Shown here piece by piece: positions 33,370 to 41,923 of a DNA stretch of 64,000 bases. The translations under genes and the position numbers were made by a program. Origin of the DNA: Canibacter sp052085365. Lineage in GTDB: Bacteria; Actinomycetota; Actinomycetes; Actinomycetales; Microbacteriaceae. The notes below the pieces were generated by a model that was given only the letters and a program-made list of their open reading frames with translations, had not been told where the DNA came from and did not search any database. Every line of letters starts with the position of its first letter. Position 1 is the first letter of the stretch. Where the stretch lies: contig JBQDFP010000002.1 in the NCBI GenBank assembly GCA_052085365.1, positions 186,001 to 250,000 on the forward strand. The letters are read 5' to 3'.

Positions 33370-34320
33370 ATGGCTACTACGACGGCACCGAGCAGAGAGT
33401 TTGACAACATTATCAAACCTCTGCGTCGACCCGGGAGGTGGGTCAGCGCAATCGTTGTGCTGGTCCTCCTCGCCGCCTTCGTGCAAGCGATTGCAACGAA
33501 CAAGAACATTGACTTTGCCACTATCGGCGAGTTCATGTTCAACTCTCGAATCCTTTCGGGTGTACAGCTCACGCTTCTGATCACCCTGATCTCAATGTCC
33601 TGCGCTGCCATACTTGCAGTGATCGTTGCAGCGATGAGAATGTCGGGTAACCCGGTTCTCGTCGTTGTGGCTGCGGTATATGTGTGGGGCTTTCGAGGGA
33701 CTCCACTGCTTGTGCAGATCGTTATTTGGGGTTACTTCGGGCTGATCTTTGAATACATCACGATCGGTATCCCGTTCACCGACATTATCTTCTTTCAAGC
33801 ACCCACAAACTCTCTGATTAACGCTCTCGTCGCCGGTATTATCGCGTTGACACTGAACGAGGCAGCGTATTCGTCAGAGATCGTGCGTTCAGGCATGCTC
33901 TCCGTAGACGAGGGTCAACGAGAAGCTGCGGCCTCACTCGGTATGAGCCCCGGCTACAGCTTCATGCACATTCTGTTGCCGCAGGCGATGCGTGTGATTA
34001 TCCCGCCAATGGGTAACCAACTCATTTCAATGATTAAGAACACGTCACTGCTGTCGCTGATTGCTGTGCTTGAGCTCTACACCCAAGCAACACAGATTTC
34101 GGCGCAAAACCTGCGTCAGGTCGAACTTTTGATCGTGGTCAGCATTTGGTACCTCGCGATCGTTTCGGTCCTGTCCGTACCGCAGCACTACCTCGAACGT
34201 CACTTCGGTAAGGGTGCGACGAAGAACCAGCCGCAAACGCTGATTGAGAAAGCCAAAGAATACACAGGAAGTATTCAAATTCAGCGCGAGCGTAAACGAA
34301 AGGGACGAAGCAATGTCTGA
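33370..34320 (+). CDS. Polar amino-acid ABC transporter, permease
   Basis: 316 residues, HisM/GlnP family. About five to six membrane helices; the cytoplasmic EAA loop, EGQREAAASLGMSPGYSFMH near 181-200, contacts the ATPase. The basic C-terminal tail (RERKRKGRS) is unusual in length. The single permease presumably forms a homodimer. The 3' end overlaps the ATPase gene by 8 nt. Confidence 0.92.
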   Translation: MATTTAPSREFDNIIKPLRRPGRWVSAIVVLVLLAAFVQAIATNKNIDFATIGEFMFNSRILSGVQLTLLITLISMSCAAILAVIVAAMRMSGNPVLVVVAAVYVWGFRGTPLLVQIVIWGYFGLIFEYITIGIPFTDIIFFQAPTNSLINALVAGIIALTLNEAAYSSEIVRSGMLSVDEGQREAAASLGMSPGYSFMHILLPQAMRVIIPPMGNQLISMIKNTSLLSLIAVLELYTQATQISAQNLRQVELLIVVSIWYLAIVSVLSVPQHYLERHFGKGATKNQPQTLIEKAKEYTGSIQIQRERKRKGRSNV

Positions 34321-35125
34321 TCAACAACCTGTTGAGAATGCATCCGTCACCTCTGCGTTAGATGACAATGCTCTGGTGCAATTGCGAGGCGTGCGAAAAC
34401 GATTCGGCCCGCTTGAAGTGCTCAAAGGCATCGATATGGATATTCATGCGGGAGAAGTGACCTGTCTGTTGGGCCCATCAGGTTCCGGGAAGTCAACGCT
34501 GCTGCGCTGCATCAACCACCTCGAGTCAATTAACGGCGGAAAAATAGTGGTTGATGGTGACCTTGTTGGTTACCGCGAAAAGAACGATGCGCTCCACGAA
34601 CTGCATCCGCGGGAAGTGGCCAAGCAACGCCGCAAAATTGGCATGGTATTTCAGCGGTTCAACCTGTTCCCACACAAGACGGCGCTTGGCAACATAATGG
34701 AAGCGCCAGTCGGGGTTGCTCACCGTCCGAGGAGTCAAGTGCGCAATGAAGCGAAGCAGCTGCTCGAAGAAGTGGGCCTTGCCGAGTGGGCGAACCACTA
34801 CCCGGCGCAGCTTTCAGGCGGACAACAGCAGCGTGTTGCCATCGCTCGAGCGCTCGCGATGAAACCGAAAATCATGCTGTTTGACGAACCAACAAGTGCG
34901 CTTGACCCGGAACTTGTGGGCGACGTACTTGAGGTGATGCGAAAACTCGCAGAGTCGGGCACCACGATGGTCGTGGTGACGCACGAGATCGGCTTCGCTC
35001 GAAGCGTTGCCGACAATCTGGTGTTTATGGATGACGGTGTCGTGGTTGAATCAGGCGACCCCGAGCAGATCATCTCAAACCCGCAAAGCCCGAGAACGCA
35101 AGGGTTCTTGAAGAGCGTCCTCTAA
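34313..35125 (+). CDS. Polar amino-acid ABC transporter, ATPase
   Basis: 270 residues, GlnQ/HisP type. Walker A GPSGSGKST near 54-62, Q-loop VFQRFNLFPH near 112-121, signature LSGGQQQRVAIARAL near 165-179, Walker B KIMLFDEPTSALDPE near 184-198 and the H-loop VVVTHEIGFA near 222-231. The ATG at 34313 has AAAGGGA upstream; the longer upstream frame is inside the permease. The stop interlocks over 4 nt with that of the convergent sirtuin gene. Confidence 0.94.
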   Translation: MSDQQPVENASVTSALDDNALVQLRGVRKRFGPLEVLKGIDMDIHAGEVTCLLGPSGSGKSTLLRCINHLESINGGKIVVDGDLVGYREKNDALHELHPREVAKQRRKIGMVFQRFNLFPHKTALGNIMEAPVGVAHRPRSQVRNEAKQLLEEVGLAEWANHYPAQLSGGQQQRVAIARALAMKPKIMLFDEPTSALDPELVGDVLEVMRKLAESGTTMVVVTHEIGFARSVADNLVFMDDGVVVESGDPEQIISNPQSPRTQGFLKSVL

Positions 35126-35943
35126 GAAACATCCGGCGCGAGCTGCTGACACAGCGCATCGAGGGTTTCACTCGTGCCACCCTCGATGCGCAGGTGTGCC
35201 CGGCGGTCTGCGGCCGTCGGGCCACGGTTCACCACCGCGATCGGTAGATTTCGCTGCTCGGCACGATGCACTAAACGAACACCCGTGTTCACTGCGAGTG
35301 ACGTACCCACGCAGAGCAACGCCTCAGCGTCTGCCACCTGTGCTTCCGCGGTTTGGAACACCTGCGGTGGCACGGTCTCGCCAAAATAAATCACGTCAGG
35401 CCGAAGTACCCCGTCGCACACCGAGCATGACGGTACGTCGATGTGTTCATGATCGGTGACGATCGCATCACCATCGGGCGCAATTTCAGCGTGACGCTGC
35501 GCCCGAGCATATCCAGGGTTCAACTCATCAAATCGTGCCAAAACACTGGTGCGTGATTCGTGCGAACCGCACACCACACAGCGAATGAGTGAGCCGTTTC
35601 CATGCAGCTCAGTGACCCGAGTAGAGCCGGCTTCTCGATGCAGATTATCCACATTTTGTGTAATCACCCCGGTTGTGAACCCGAGCTGTTCAAGCTTTGC
35701 GAGCGCACGGTGACCCGTGTTCGGTTCCACTTTGGACGCGCGCAAAGCGCCAATTCGTGCACCTGCCCAAAATCGGCGACGATAATTTTCGTCCCCCGTG
35801 AACTGGTTAATGTTCATCGGCGTGCGGGGCGGAGTGCCCGCGCCACGATAATCGGGGATTCCCGAGTCGGTGCTGATACCCGCGCCCGTCAGCACTGCGA
35901 CTTTGCCGCACGCAAACAAGTCAGTCAAAGAAATAATCGCCAC
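35122..35943 (-). CDS. NAD-dependent protein deacylase (sirtuin)
   Basis: 273 residues. Removes acyl groups from lysines using NAD. The Rossmann motif GAGISTDSGIPDYRG is at about 20-34, TQNVDNLH at 95-102, and the catalytic His114 in ELHGNG. Zinc cysteines are C122-x2-C125 and the later CSVC pair, followed by RPDVIYFGE. The GTG at 35943 lies 6 nt after AATAAT, suggesting leaderless expression, 65 bp from divergent pyrE. The sirtuin class cannot be assigned with confidence. Confidence 0.92.
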   Translation of the reverse strand: MAIISLTDLFACGKVAVLTGAGISTDSGIPDYRGAGTPPRTPMNINQFTGDENYRRRFWAGARIGALRASKVEPNTGHRALAKLEQLGFTTGVITQNVDNLHREAGSTRVTELHGNGSLIRCVVCGSHESRTSVLARFDELNPGYARAQRHAEIAPDGDAIVTDHEHIDVPSCSVCDGVLRPDVIYFGETVPPQVFQTAEAQVADAEALLCVGTSLAVNTGVRLVHRAEQRNLPIAVVNRGPTAADRRAHLRIEGGTSETLDALCQQLAPDVS

Positions 35944-36008
35944 GCATCCATTATTGCCGTCCCCGGTGAGTAAAGATTGATCGCAGACGAACGACTAGAC
36001 TCGATTGC
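35944..36008. promoter_or_regulatory. Divergent leaderless promoters of the sirtuin gene and pyrE
   Basis: On the minus strand AATAAT (35955-35950) is 6 nt from the GTG at 35943. On the plus strand TAGACT (35996-36001) is 7 nt from the pyrE ATG at 36009. Confidence 0.55.
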
Positions 36009-36563
36009 ATGACTTCCGCACGCACTCAACTCATTGAACTGATCACGAATGAGGCCGTATTCCACGGTGACTTCACCCTCACCAGTGGCAAAAAGGCGAC
36101 GTACTATATCGATCTTCGAAAACTCAGTCTTGACCACCGAGCAGCACCGCTGATCGGTCAGGTCATGCTTGACCTGATTGGTGATATTGACGGAGTCGTC
36201 GCTGTTGGCGGGCTCACTATGGGAGCCGACCCGATCGCGTCAGCGATCATGCACCAGGGTGTTGCGCGTGGCAAAGTGTACGACTCGTTCGTCGTCCGAA
36301 AAGAACCTAAAGATCACGGTCGTGGACGCCAAGTAGAAGGCCCCGACCTTGACGGCAAACGTGTCGTTGTGGTTGAAGACACCTCCACCACGGGCGGATC
36401 CCCGCTCCAAGCCATTGAAGCGCTCAAAAAAGTTGGTGCAGAAATTGCGGCGGTCGCGGTCGTAGTCGACCGTCAAGCTCCAGCTAAAGAACGTATCGAA
36501 AACGCGGGCTACGACTACCGTTTCGCAATCGGACTCGAAGATCTCGGTCTTGACCCGCAGTAG
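36009..36563 (+). CDS. pyrE: Orotate phosphoribosyltransferase
   Basis: 184 residues. Converts orotate and PRPP to orotidine monophosphate in pyrimidine synthesis. The PRPP loop VVVVEDTSTTGGS is near 118-130; the TSGKKATYYIDLRKLSLD start (about 23-40) and RKEPKDHGRGRQVEG (about 97-111) are PyrE hallmarks. TAGACT is 7 nt before the ATG and there is no ribosome site. The TauE/SafE gene overlaps its end by 14 nt. Confidence 0.95.
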   Translation: MTSARTQLIELITNEAVFHGDFTLTSGKKATYYIDLRKLSLDHRAAPLIGQVMLDLIGDIDGVVAVGGLTMGADPIASAIMHQGVARGKVYDSFVVRKEPKDHGRGRQVEGPDLDGKRVVVVEDTSTTGGSPLQAIEALKKVGAEIAAVAVVVDRQAPAKERIENAGYDYRFAIGLEDLGLDPQ

Positions 36564-37335
36564 TCGTTCACCGATTAAATTCCTGTGCATCGGTCTCGCG
36601 GCCGGTGTCATGTCGGGACTCTTCGGTGTTGGCGGCGGCACGATTATTGTTCCGCTCTTGCTGTTCTGGGTCGGGATGGACCATCGAATTGCGGCTGGCA
36701 CATCAGTTGCGGCGATTTTGCCAACCGCGATCGTCGGCACCGTCAGTTATGGCGTGCAGGGCAATATTGACTGGGTTGCCGCACTGTGTCTGGCAGCAGG
36801 AATGGTTGTGGGTGCACAGGTTGGTTCGTGGCTCCTGTCTCGCGTGTCACGAGATGTGCTGCAGATCGGATTCATGGGATTCCTGCTGATCGTGATTGTC
36901 AGCCTCTGGTTTATTGTTCCGCACCGTGACTCAGAGGTGGTGCTCACTTTCTGGTCGATTAGTTTTCTCGCGTTGACGGGGTTTGCAACGGGAATCCTGT
37001 CCGGGCTGCTCGGTGTCGGCGGCGGGGTAGTCGTAGTGCCGGTGCTCATGTTCTTCTTCGGAGCGAGCGACTTGATTGCGAAAGGCACCTCACTGGCTAT
37101 GATGATTCCAGGTTCCGTGTCGGGCACAGTCGGCAACCTGATACGACGGAATGTGGATCTTCGTGCATCAGCCATGGTCGGGCTGGCAGCGTGTGTGGCG
37201 ATACCGTTCGCAACGATTCTCGCCGGTATTATCGACCCGTTTGTTGGAAACGTACTGTTTTCGCTCTACCTAGTGTTCGTGTTCGGGCAATTGCTGCAGA
37301 AACGAATCTCTGCCAAACGCCAACAGCGCGACTAG
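36550..37335 (+). CDS. TauE/SafE-family membrane permease
   Basis: 261 residues with about eight membrane helices in two repeats, each starting with a GLFGVGGGTIIVP or GLLGVGGGVVVVP motif typical of the sulfite-exporter TauE/SafE family (DUF81). The exported anion is unknown. The TTG at 36550 lies inside the end of pyrE, implying coupling; its ribosome site is weak, so the exact start is uncertain. Its stop shares CTAG with the stop of the convergent HAD gene. Confidence 0.85.
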   Translation: MTRSSRSPIKFLCIGLAAGVMSGLFGVGGGTIIVPLLLFWVGMDHRIAAGTSVAAILPTAIVGTVSYGVQGNIDWVAALCLAAGMVVGAQVGSWLLSRVSRDVLQIGFMGFLLIVIVSLWFIVPHRDSEVVLTFWSISFLALTGFATGILSGLLGVGGGVVVVPVLMFFFGASDLIAKGTSLAMMIPGSVSGTVGNLIRRNVDLRASAMVGLAACVAIPFATILAGIIDPFVGNVLFSLYLVFVFGQLLQKRISAKRQQRD

Positions 37336-38111
37336 GGGAGTAAGTCAGCGACCGAGTCAACAATTTCACTCGGACGAAACGGATACCGTTCGATTTCGGC
37401 ATCGTCAGAAATGCCGGTGCGAACGAGAACGGTGTGGAGCCCCGCTTCCATGCCAGCAACAATGTCTGTATCCATGCGATCACCGATCATGACCGTGTTT
37501 TCAGAGTGCGCACCAATCTGATTGAGGGCAGACCGAAACATCATCGGGTTGGGTTTGCCGACAACGTAGGGTTCTTTCCCGGTTGCTTTCGTGATGAGTG
37601 CGTTAATTGCACCCGTGGCGGGCAGCGGCCCGTCGGGGCTCGGACCGGTCGCGTCTGGGTTCGTTGTAATAAATCGTGCGCCCTTATTAATAAGACGGAT
37701 CGCTTTTGTGAGGGCGTTAAAACTGTAGTTTCGGGTTTCTCCTACGACCACAAAATCAGGGTCAGACTCGGTCATCACAAACCCGGCTTCATAGAGCGCG
37801 GTCAATAGCCCGGCCTCGCCAAGTGCGAACACGGTGCCGCCCGGGTTTTGAGCTTTTAAGAATGCAGCTGTTGCCAGTGCACTCGTCCAAATACGATCCT
37901 CGGGTACGTTAATGCCGGTTGCGCTGAGACGAGCGCTTAAATCACGCGCAGTAAAGATCGAGTTATTGGTGAGCACGAGATACTGCTGATTGGTGTCGCG
38001 CCAATGATCCAACAGTTCAGCAGCACCAGCAATGGCGCGGTCTTCATGAACGAGCACCCCGTCCATGTCTGTCAACCAGCATTCGAAACGATCACGATTT
38101 ACTTCGGTCAT
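37332..38111 (-). CDS. HAD-IIA family phosphatase (NagD-like)
   Basis: 259 residues. HAD nucleophile and acid are Asp15 and Asp17 in TDMDGVL. LTNNSIFTARDL near 58-69 is the HAD-IIA second motif, KPNPMMF gives the lysine, and MIGDRMDTDIVAG the final acidic pair. Likely substrates are sugar phosphates, glycerol phosphate or nucleotides. The ATG at 38111 has GAGGAG upstream, although the spacing is long. Convergent with TauE/SafE and divergent from pgm. Confidence 0.87.
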   Translation of the reverse strand: MTEVNRDRFECWLTDMDGVLVHEDRAIAGAAELLDHWRDTNQQYLVLTNNSIFTARDLSARLSATGINVPEDRIWTSALATAAFLKAQNPGGTVFALGEAGLLTALYEAGFVMTESDPDFVVVGETRNYSFNALTKAIRLINKGARFITTNPDATGPSPDGPLPATGAINALITKATGKEPYVVGKPNPMMFRSALNQIGAHSENTVMIGDRMDTDIVAGMEAGLHTVLVRTGISDDAEIERYPFRPSEIVDSVADLLP

Positions 38112-38194
38112 TAACGCCCGCTTTCTCCTCTACCAATATCTTAGCGAAGCCGTGTTGGGTGAAATTGTGGCGAGTTGGTGCCAGACTGATAGGT

Positions 38195-39817
38195 ATGAGC
38201 GAACGCGCAGGAACCCCGGCCAGACCGGAAGATCTCGTCAATGTTGACGAACTTATAGCCGCCTACTATGACATCAAGCCTGACCCGACCGTGCCAGAAC
38301 AGCGCGTGGTCTTCGGCACTTCAGGGCACCGAGGGTCATCGTTAGACGGAGCATTCAACGAAGCCCACATCGCGGCAGTCTCGCTTGCGGTCGCTGAATA
38401 TCGTGCCGAGCAGGGCGTGACCGGGCCACTGTTTCTCGGGGCAGACACGCACCCCTTGTCTCAACCAGCTGAGCGCACCGCCCGCGCCGTACTCACAGCC
38501 GCGGGAGTGGACGTGCAGGTACCGGCGACGAATGATGACGAATATGTGCCGACACCGTCCCTCAGCCACGCGATTCTCGTGCATAACAGGGACCGTGAAG
38601 AAAATCTTGCCGACGGTGTGATTATTACGCCAAGCCATAATCCGCCTCGAGACGGTGGTATTAAATACAATCCGACCCATGGCGGCCCGGCCGACGTTGA
38701 TGCGACTGGGTGGATCGCGAAGCGTGCGAACGAGCTTCTCGAATCACGTGCAGAAATTCCACAAGACGGTGGTCCTTCAGTGTCGCACTTTGATTTCCTG
38801 GGGGACTATGTCGAAGACCTCGCAGACGTTATTAATTTTGAAGCAATTCGTGAATCTGATCTACGTATTGCCGCGCATCCGCTCGGCGGTGCAAGCCAAA
38901 ACTATTGGTCCGCGATACAGGACAGATACGACATTGATCTGACCGTGGTCGGGCCCGGTATTGACCCGCAGTGGGCGTTTATGACGCTTGACTGGGACGG
39001 TAAAATTCGTATGGATCCATCGTCAGCCCACGCGATGGCGGGTGTTCTTGAATACCGTGACCAGTTTGATCTGGTCACCGGGAATGACGCTGATGCTGAC
39101 CGTCACGGCATTGTGACTCGCGACGGTGGGCTCATGAATCCGAACCATTTTCTTGCCGTCGCCATTGACTACCTGCTCACGCATCGTCCTGACTGGCCAA
39201 CCGATGCGAAAATTGGAAAGACGATCGTCTCTTCACGAATGATCGATCGCGTTGTGGCATCCCATGGACGAGAGCTATTTGAAGTGCCGGTCGGATTTAA
39301 ATGGTTTGTGTCTGGATTGCTTGATGGCGGCACCGTATTTGGTGGCGAGGAGAGCGCAGGAGCCTCATTTGTGCGCTTTGACGGAACCGCCTGGAGCACT
39401 GATAAGGACGGCATCCTGTTGGCACTGCTTGCCGCTGAAATGTGGGCAGTTACCGGTAAATCACCTAGCGAACGCTATGTCGAACTGACTGAACAGTTTG
39501 GTGAACCCGCGTACGCACGCACCGATTCGCCCGCAACAACTGAGCAGAAAGCGAAACTCGCCAAACTGTCACCCGACGATGTTGCTGCGACTGAACTTGC
39601 GGGCGAGCCAATCGTCGAAGTCCTCACCCACGCGCCCGGCAACGGCGCAGCGATTGGTGGTTTGGTATTGCGGTCAGAAAGTGCGTGGTGTGCGATTCGA
39701 CCCTCGGGTACTGAGGCGGTTATGAAGGTGTACGCAGAGTCGTTCCGTGGCGAAGACCATCTGGCACTTGTGCAGCAGGCCGCAGTTGAGATCTTGGGCA
39801 GTGCACTCGGCGAATAA
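38195..39817 (+). CDS. pgm: Phosphoglucomutase (alpha-D-glucose type)
   Basis: 540 residues, matching Pgm rather than the 450-residue PMM/PGM group. Interconverts glucose 1- and 6-phosphate. FGTSGHRGSS near 37-46, the phosphoserine loop ITPSHNPPRDGG near 145-156, the metal loop DADADRHG near 296-303, and SGTEAVMK near the C-terminus are seen. The ATG at 38195 follows CAGACT by 7 nt, suggesting leaderless expression; a longer frame from 38159 has no support. pheA starts 37 bp downstream. Confidence 0.93.
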   Translation: MSERAGTPARPEDLVNVDELIAAYYDIKPDPTVPEQRVVFGTSGHRGSSLDGAFNEAHIAAVSLAVAEYRAEQGVTGPLFLGADTHPLSQPAERTARAVLTAAGVDVQVPATNDDEYVPTPSLSHAILVHNRDREENLADGVIITPSHNPPRDGGIKYNPTHGGPADVDATGWIAKRANELLESRAEIPQDGGPSVSHFDFLGDYVEDLADVINFEAIRESDLRIAAHPLGGASQNYWSAIQDRYDIDLTVVGPGIDPQWAFMTLDWDGKIRMDPSSAHAMAGVLEYRDQFDLVTGNDADADRHGIVTRDGGLMNPNHFLAVAIDYLLTHRPDWPTDAKIGKTIVSSRMIDRVVASHGRELFEVPVGFKWFVSGLLDGGTVFGGEESAGASFVRFDGTAWSTDKDGILLALLAAEMWAVTGKSPSERYVELTEQFGEPAYARTDSPATTEQKAKLAKLSPDDVAATELAGEPIVEVLTHAPGNGAAIGGLVLRSESAWCAIRPSGTEAVMKVYAESFRGEDHLALVQQAAVEILGSALGE

Positions 39818-39854
39818 TCGGAGAGACACGACACTGACCCATAAGATAGAGGCT

Positions 39855-40787
39855 ATGACGCGCCGATACAGTTATCTCGGACCCGCCGGGACATTTACCG
39901 AAGCAGCTCTCAAACAAGTCCCTGAAGCTGAAGGTCAAGAGTGGAACGCCGTCGCAAATGTCGGCGAAGCGCTGCAAAGCGTCGTAGCGGGCGAAAGTGA
40001 CGCCGCAATGATCGCCATCGAAAACTCGATCGATGGCGGGGTGACAGTTGCACAAGATGCGCTTGCGACACTGCCAAACCTGCAGATTATCGGCGAATAT
40101 CTGGTCCCTGTAGATTTTGTTCTCGTTACCAGACCAGGGGTATCACTTGACGAGGTGAGCGTTATTGGCGCCCACCCGGTTGCCTACGCTCAGTGCCAAC
40201 AGTGGCTCGACAAACATTTGCCCGGTCACGTGCATATGCAGGCGGCATCTAATGTGCAATCAGTGGCTGATCTCTTTGATGAAGTCTCGAATATAGATGC
40301 AGCGATCGCGCCGCCGTCCATTACCGACCATTATGACGTTGAAGTGCACGCGGACCATGTTGCGGCAAACGAGCATGCCGTCACTCGCTTCGTGCTGGTC
40401 AGCACACGGCAGGCGGTGGGCGAGCCCAGCGGTCACGATAAAACCTCGTTGATTGCTGAACTGCCAGAAGACCGGTCGGGTGCGTTGCTTGAACTGCTCG
40501 AGCAGTTTGCGACCCGTGGCGTCAACCTGACCTTGATCGCTTCTCGTCCCATCGGTGACCGGATGGGACGATACCGTTTTGTCATTGACGCGGAAGGGCA
40601 TGCCAAAGATGAACGGGTGGCAGATGCGCTCCTCGGGCTCAAACGGTTCAGCCCGAAAGTGATCTTTTTAGGGTCATATCCGCGTGCCGACAAGATCGAG
40701 CCGGTGACACGTCCCGAAATGGACGACACCGCATTTCGTGATGCACGCGATTGGCTTCGTGAAATCGTTACCGGAGAAGACGGCTAG
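39855..40787 (+). CDS. pheA: Prephenate dehydratase
   Basis: 310 residues. Makes phenylpyruvate for phenylalanine. YSYLGPAGTFTEAAL opens the catalytic domain, ENSIDGGV lies near 57-64, and the diagnostic TRF is in AVTRFVLVS near 176. An ACT domain occupies about 200-285. Its allosteric motif, usually an arginine then ESRP, reads LIASRP here, so the conserved glutamate is an alanine. Start ATG 39855 follows TAAGAT by 7 nt, suggesting leaderless expression. Its stop is 10 bp from that of the convergent lipid kinase gene. Confidence 0.93.
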   Translation: MTRRYSYLGPAGTFTEAALKQVPEAEGQEWNAVANVGEALQSVVAGESDAAMIAIENSIDGGVTVAQDALATLPNLQIIGEYLVPVDFVLVTRPGVSLDEVSVIGAHPVAYAQCQQWLDKHLPGHVHMQAASNVQSVADLFDEVSNIDAAIAPPSITDHYDVEVHADHVAANEHAVTRFVLVSTRQAVGEPSGHDKTSLIAELPEDRSGALLELLEQFATRGVNLTLIASRPIGDRMGRYRFVIDAEGHAKDERVADALLGLKRFSPKVIFLGSYPRADKIEPVTRPEMDDTAFRDARDWLREIVTGEDG

Positions 40788-40797
40788 ACTCCTCGGC

Positions 40798-41796
40798 TTA
40801 CCAGAGCTTCGGTGTCCAATGCGGCATCACCTTGAGTGTCAGCGCACCCGGATCGACGTGGCCACTGACTGCGACAGCCTCACCAAAATCATCACCATCA
40901 AGCTGCACTGCTTCAGGTTTCTCCACCTGCAGGCTCATTTTTTCAACCTGACGATACGTCACGCTCTTCGCATCGTTCACTAGGTCGATAACGCGCCGGC
41001 CCGCACGCGAACGCCGCAGCACACCGTTCTCCCAACCGATCTTGTTAATAATGCGCAGCCATGAGAACGGCCCGAGCCGGCGCAACGGTTTCAGAGCAAC
41101 CAGGTCAAGCTTGCCGTCATCCATTTTTGCGTCAGGAATGAGCAGCACTCCGCCTGGCAGAAGCCCGCAGTTGCCCATCATGACGGTGAACACACGTAAC
41201 GACTTCGATCCACCATCATCAAGCGTGAAATTAATGCGCAGCGGACGTTCGCGCACAACCGTGCGCAGACCCGCGTCAACGTACGCGAGCCAGCCCACAC
41301 GTTTCTTGAGTTTCTGGTTCGTTGCCGAAATCACGCGCGCGTCGATGCCCATACCCGCCAAGACCAGGAACACTTTCGAATCGACCGTTCCATCATCGCG
41401 AGTAATGTCAGCAACACCCAGATCGATCTTGAAATGACGACCCGCAAAAGCGGCCTCAACCTGCTCGTCAACATCATTCAGGGGCAGACCAATATTTCGG
41501 GCGAGGAGGTTACCTGTGCCCTGCGGAATAATCGCAAGCGGAACCCCTGAACCGCGTAACACTTCGGCGACCGCACGCATTGTTCCATCACCACCCGATG
41601 CCAACACCACCGCAGCACCATCGTCGATGGCACGCTGCGTTGCCGCGGCACCCGCGTCATCCGCGTCGGTTTTGTACCATTTCGTGGGTGCGAACCCTTC
41701 AGCGCCTTCGTGATAGGTCACCGCATCAGCCAACGCGTCCACGTTGGTTTTCAACGGGTGGTACACGACGGCTGCGTGCGGACGGTCAGTGATCAT
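40798..41796 (-). CDS. Diacylglycerol kinase-family lipid kinase
   Basis: 332 residues, DagK/YegS/LCB5 fold. The nucleotide-binding loop ASGGDGTMR is at about 66-74, followed by IPQGTGNLLARN near 90-101. The C-terminal half is the beta-sandwich DAGK accessory domain (MMGNCGLLPGGVLLIPDAKM). It should phosphorylate diacylglycerol or a related lipid on the inner membrane face. The ATG at 41796 follows TACATT by 6 nt; divergent from serS. Confidence 0.9.
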   Translation of the reverse strand: MITDRPHAAVVYHPLKTNVDALADAVTYHEGAEGFAPTKWYKTDADDAGAAATQRAIDDGAAVVLASGGDGTMRAVAEVLRGSGVPLAIIPQGTGNLLARNIGLPLNDVDEQVEAAFAGRHFKIDLGVADITRDDGTVDSKVFLVLAGMGIDARVISATNQKLKKRVGWLAYVDAGLRTVVRERPLRINFTLDDGGSKSLRVFTVMMGNCGLLPGGVLLIPDAKMDDGKLDLVALKPLRRLGPFSWLRIINKIGWENGVLRRSRAGRRVIDLVNDAKSVTYRQVEKMSLQVEKPEAVQLDGDDFGEAVAVSGHVDPGALTLKVMPHWTPKLW

Positions 41797-41923
41797 GACA
41801 CTAATGTACCGAGTCGTGGCTGCTCAACCGCCGAATGTTTGGCGACTTTATTCACACGTGTCGTGCCGAAGGGCACGAGCACAGCGATGCATAATGTCAG
41901 TGCTGCCAGATAGACTTGCGGTT
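41797..41923. promoter_or_regulatory. Divergent leaderless promoters of the lipid kinase gene and serS
   Basis: On the minus strand TACATT (41808-41803) is 6 nt from the ATG at 41796. On the plus strand TAGACT (41911-41916) is 7 nt from the serS GTG at 41924. No T-box-like leader can exist for serS if transcription starts at the GTG. Confidence 0.55.

Noticed and set aside
38159..38194. Upstream ATG for phosphoglucomutase
   Set aside because: It adds 12 residues without similarity, and the -10 box for the ATG at 38195 lies inside it.
41744..41923. N-terminal extension of seryl-tRNA synthetase by 60 residues
   Set aside because: The family N-terminus begins at GTG 41924, and the extension crosses the promoter and antisense start of the lipid kinase gene.
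41797..41923. T-box riboswitch for serS
   Set aside because: The gap is 127 bp, shared with a divergent promoter, and the predicted transcript starts at the GTG; no T-box sequence or terminator is visible.
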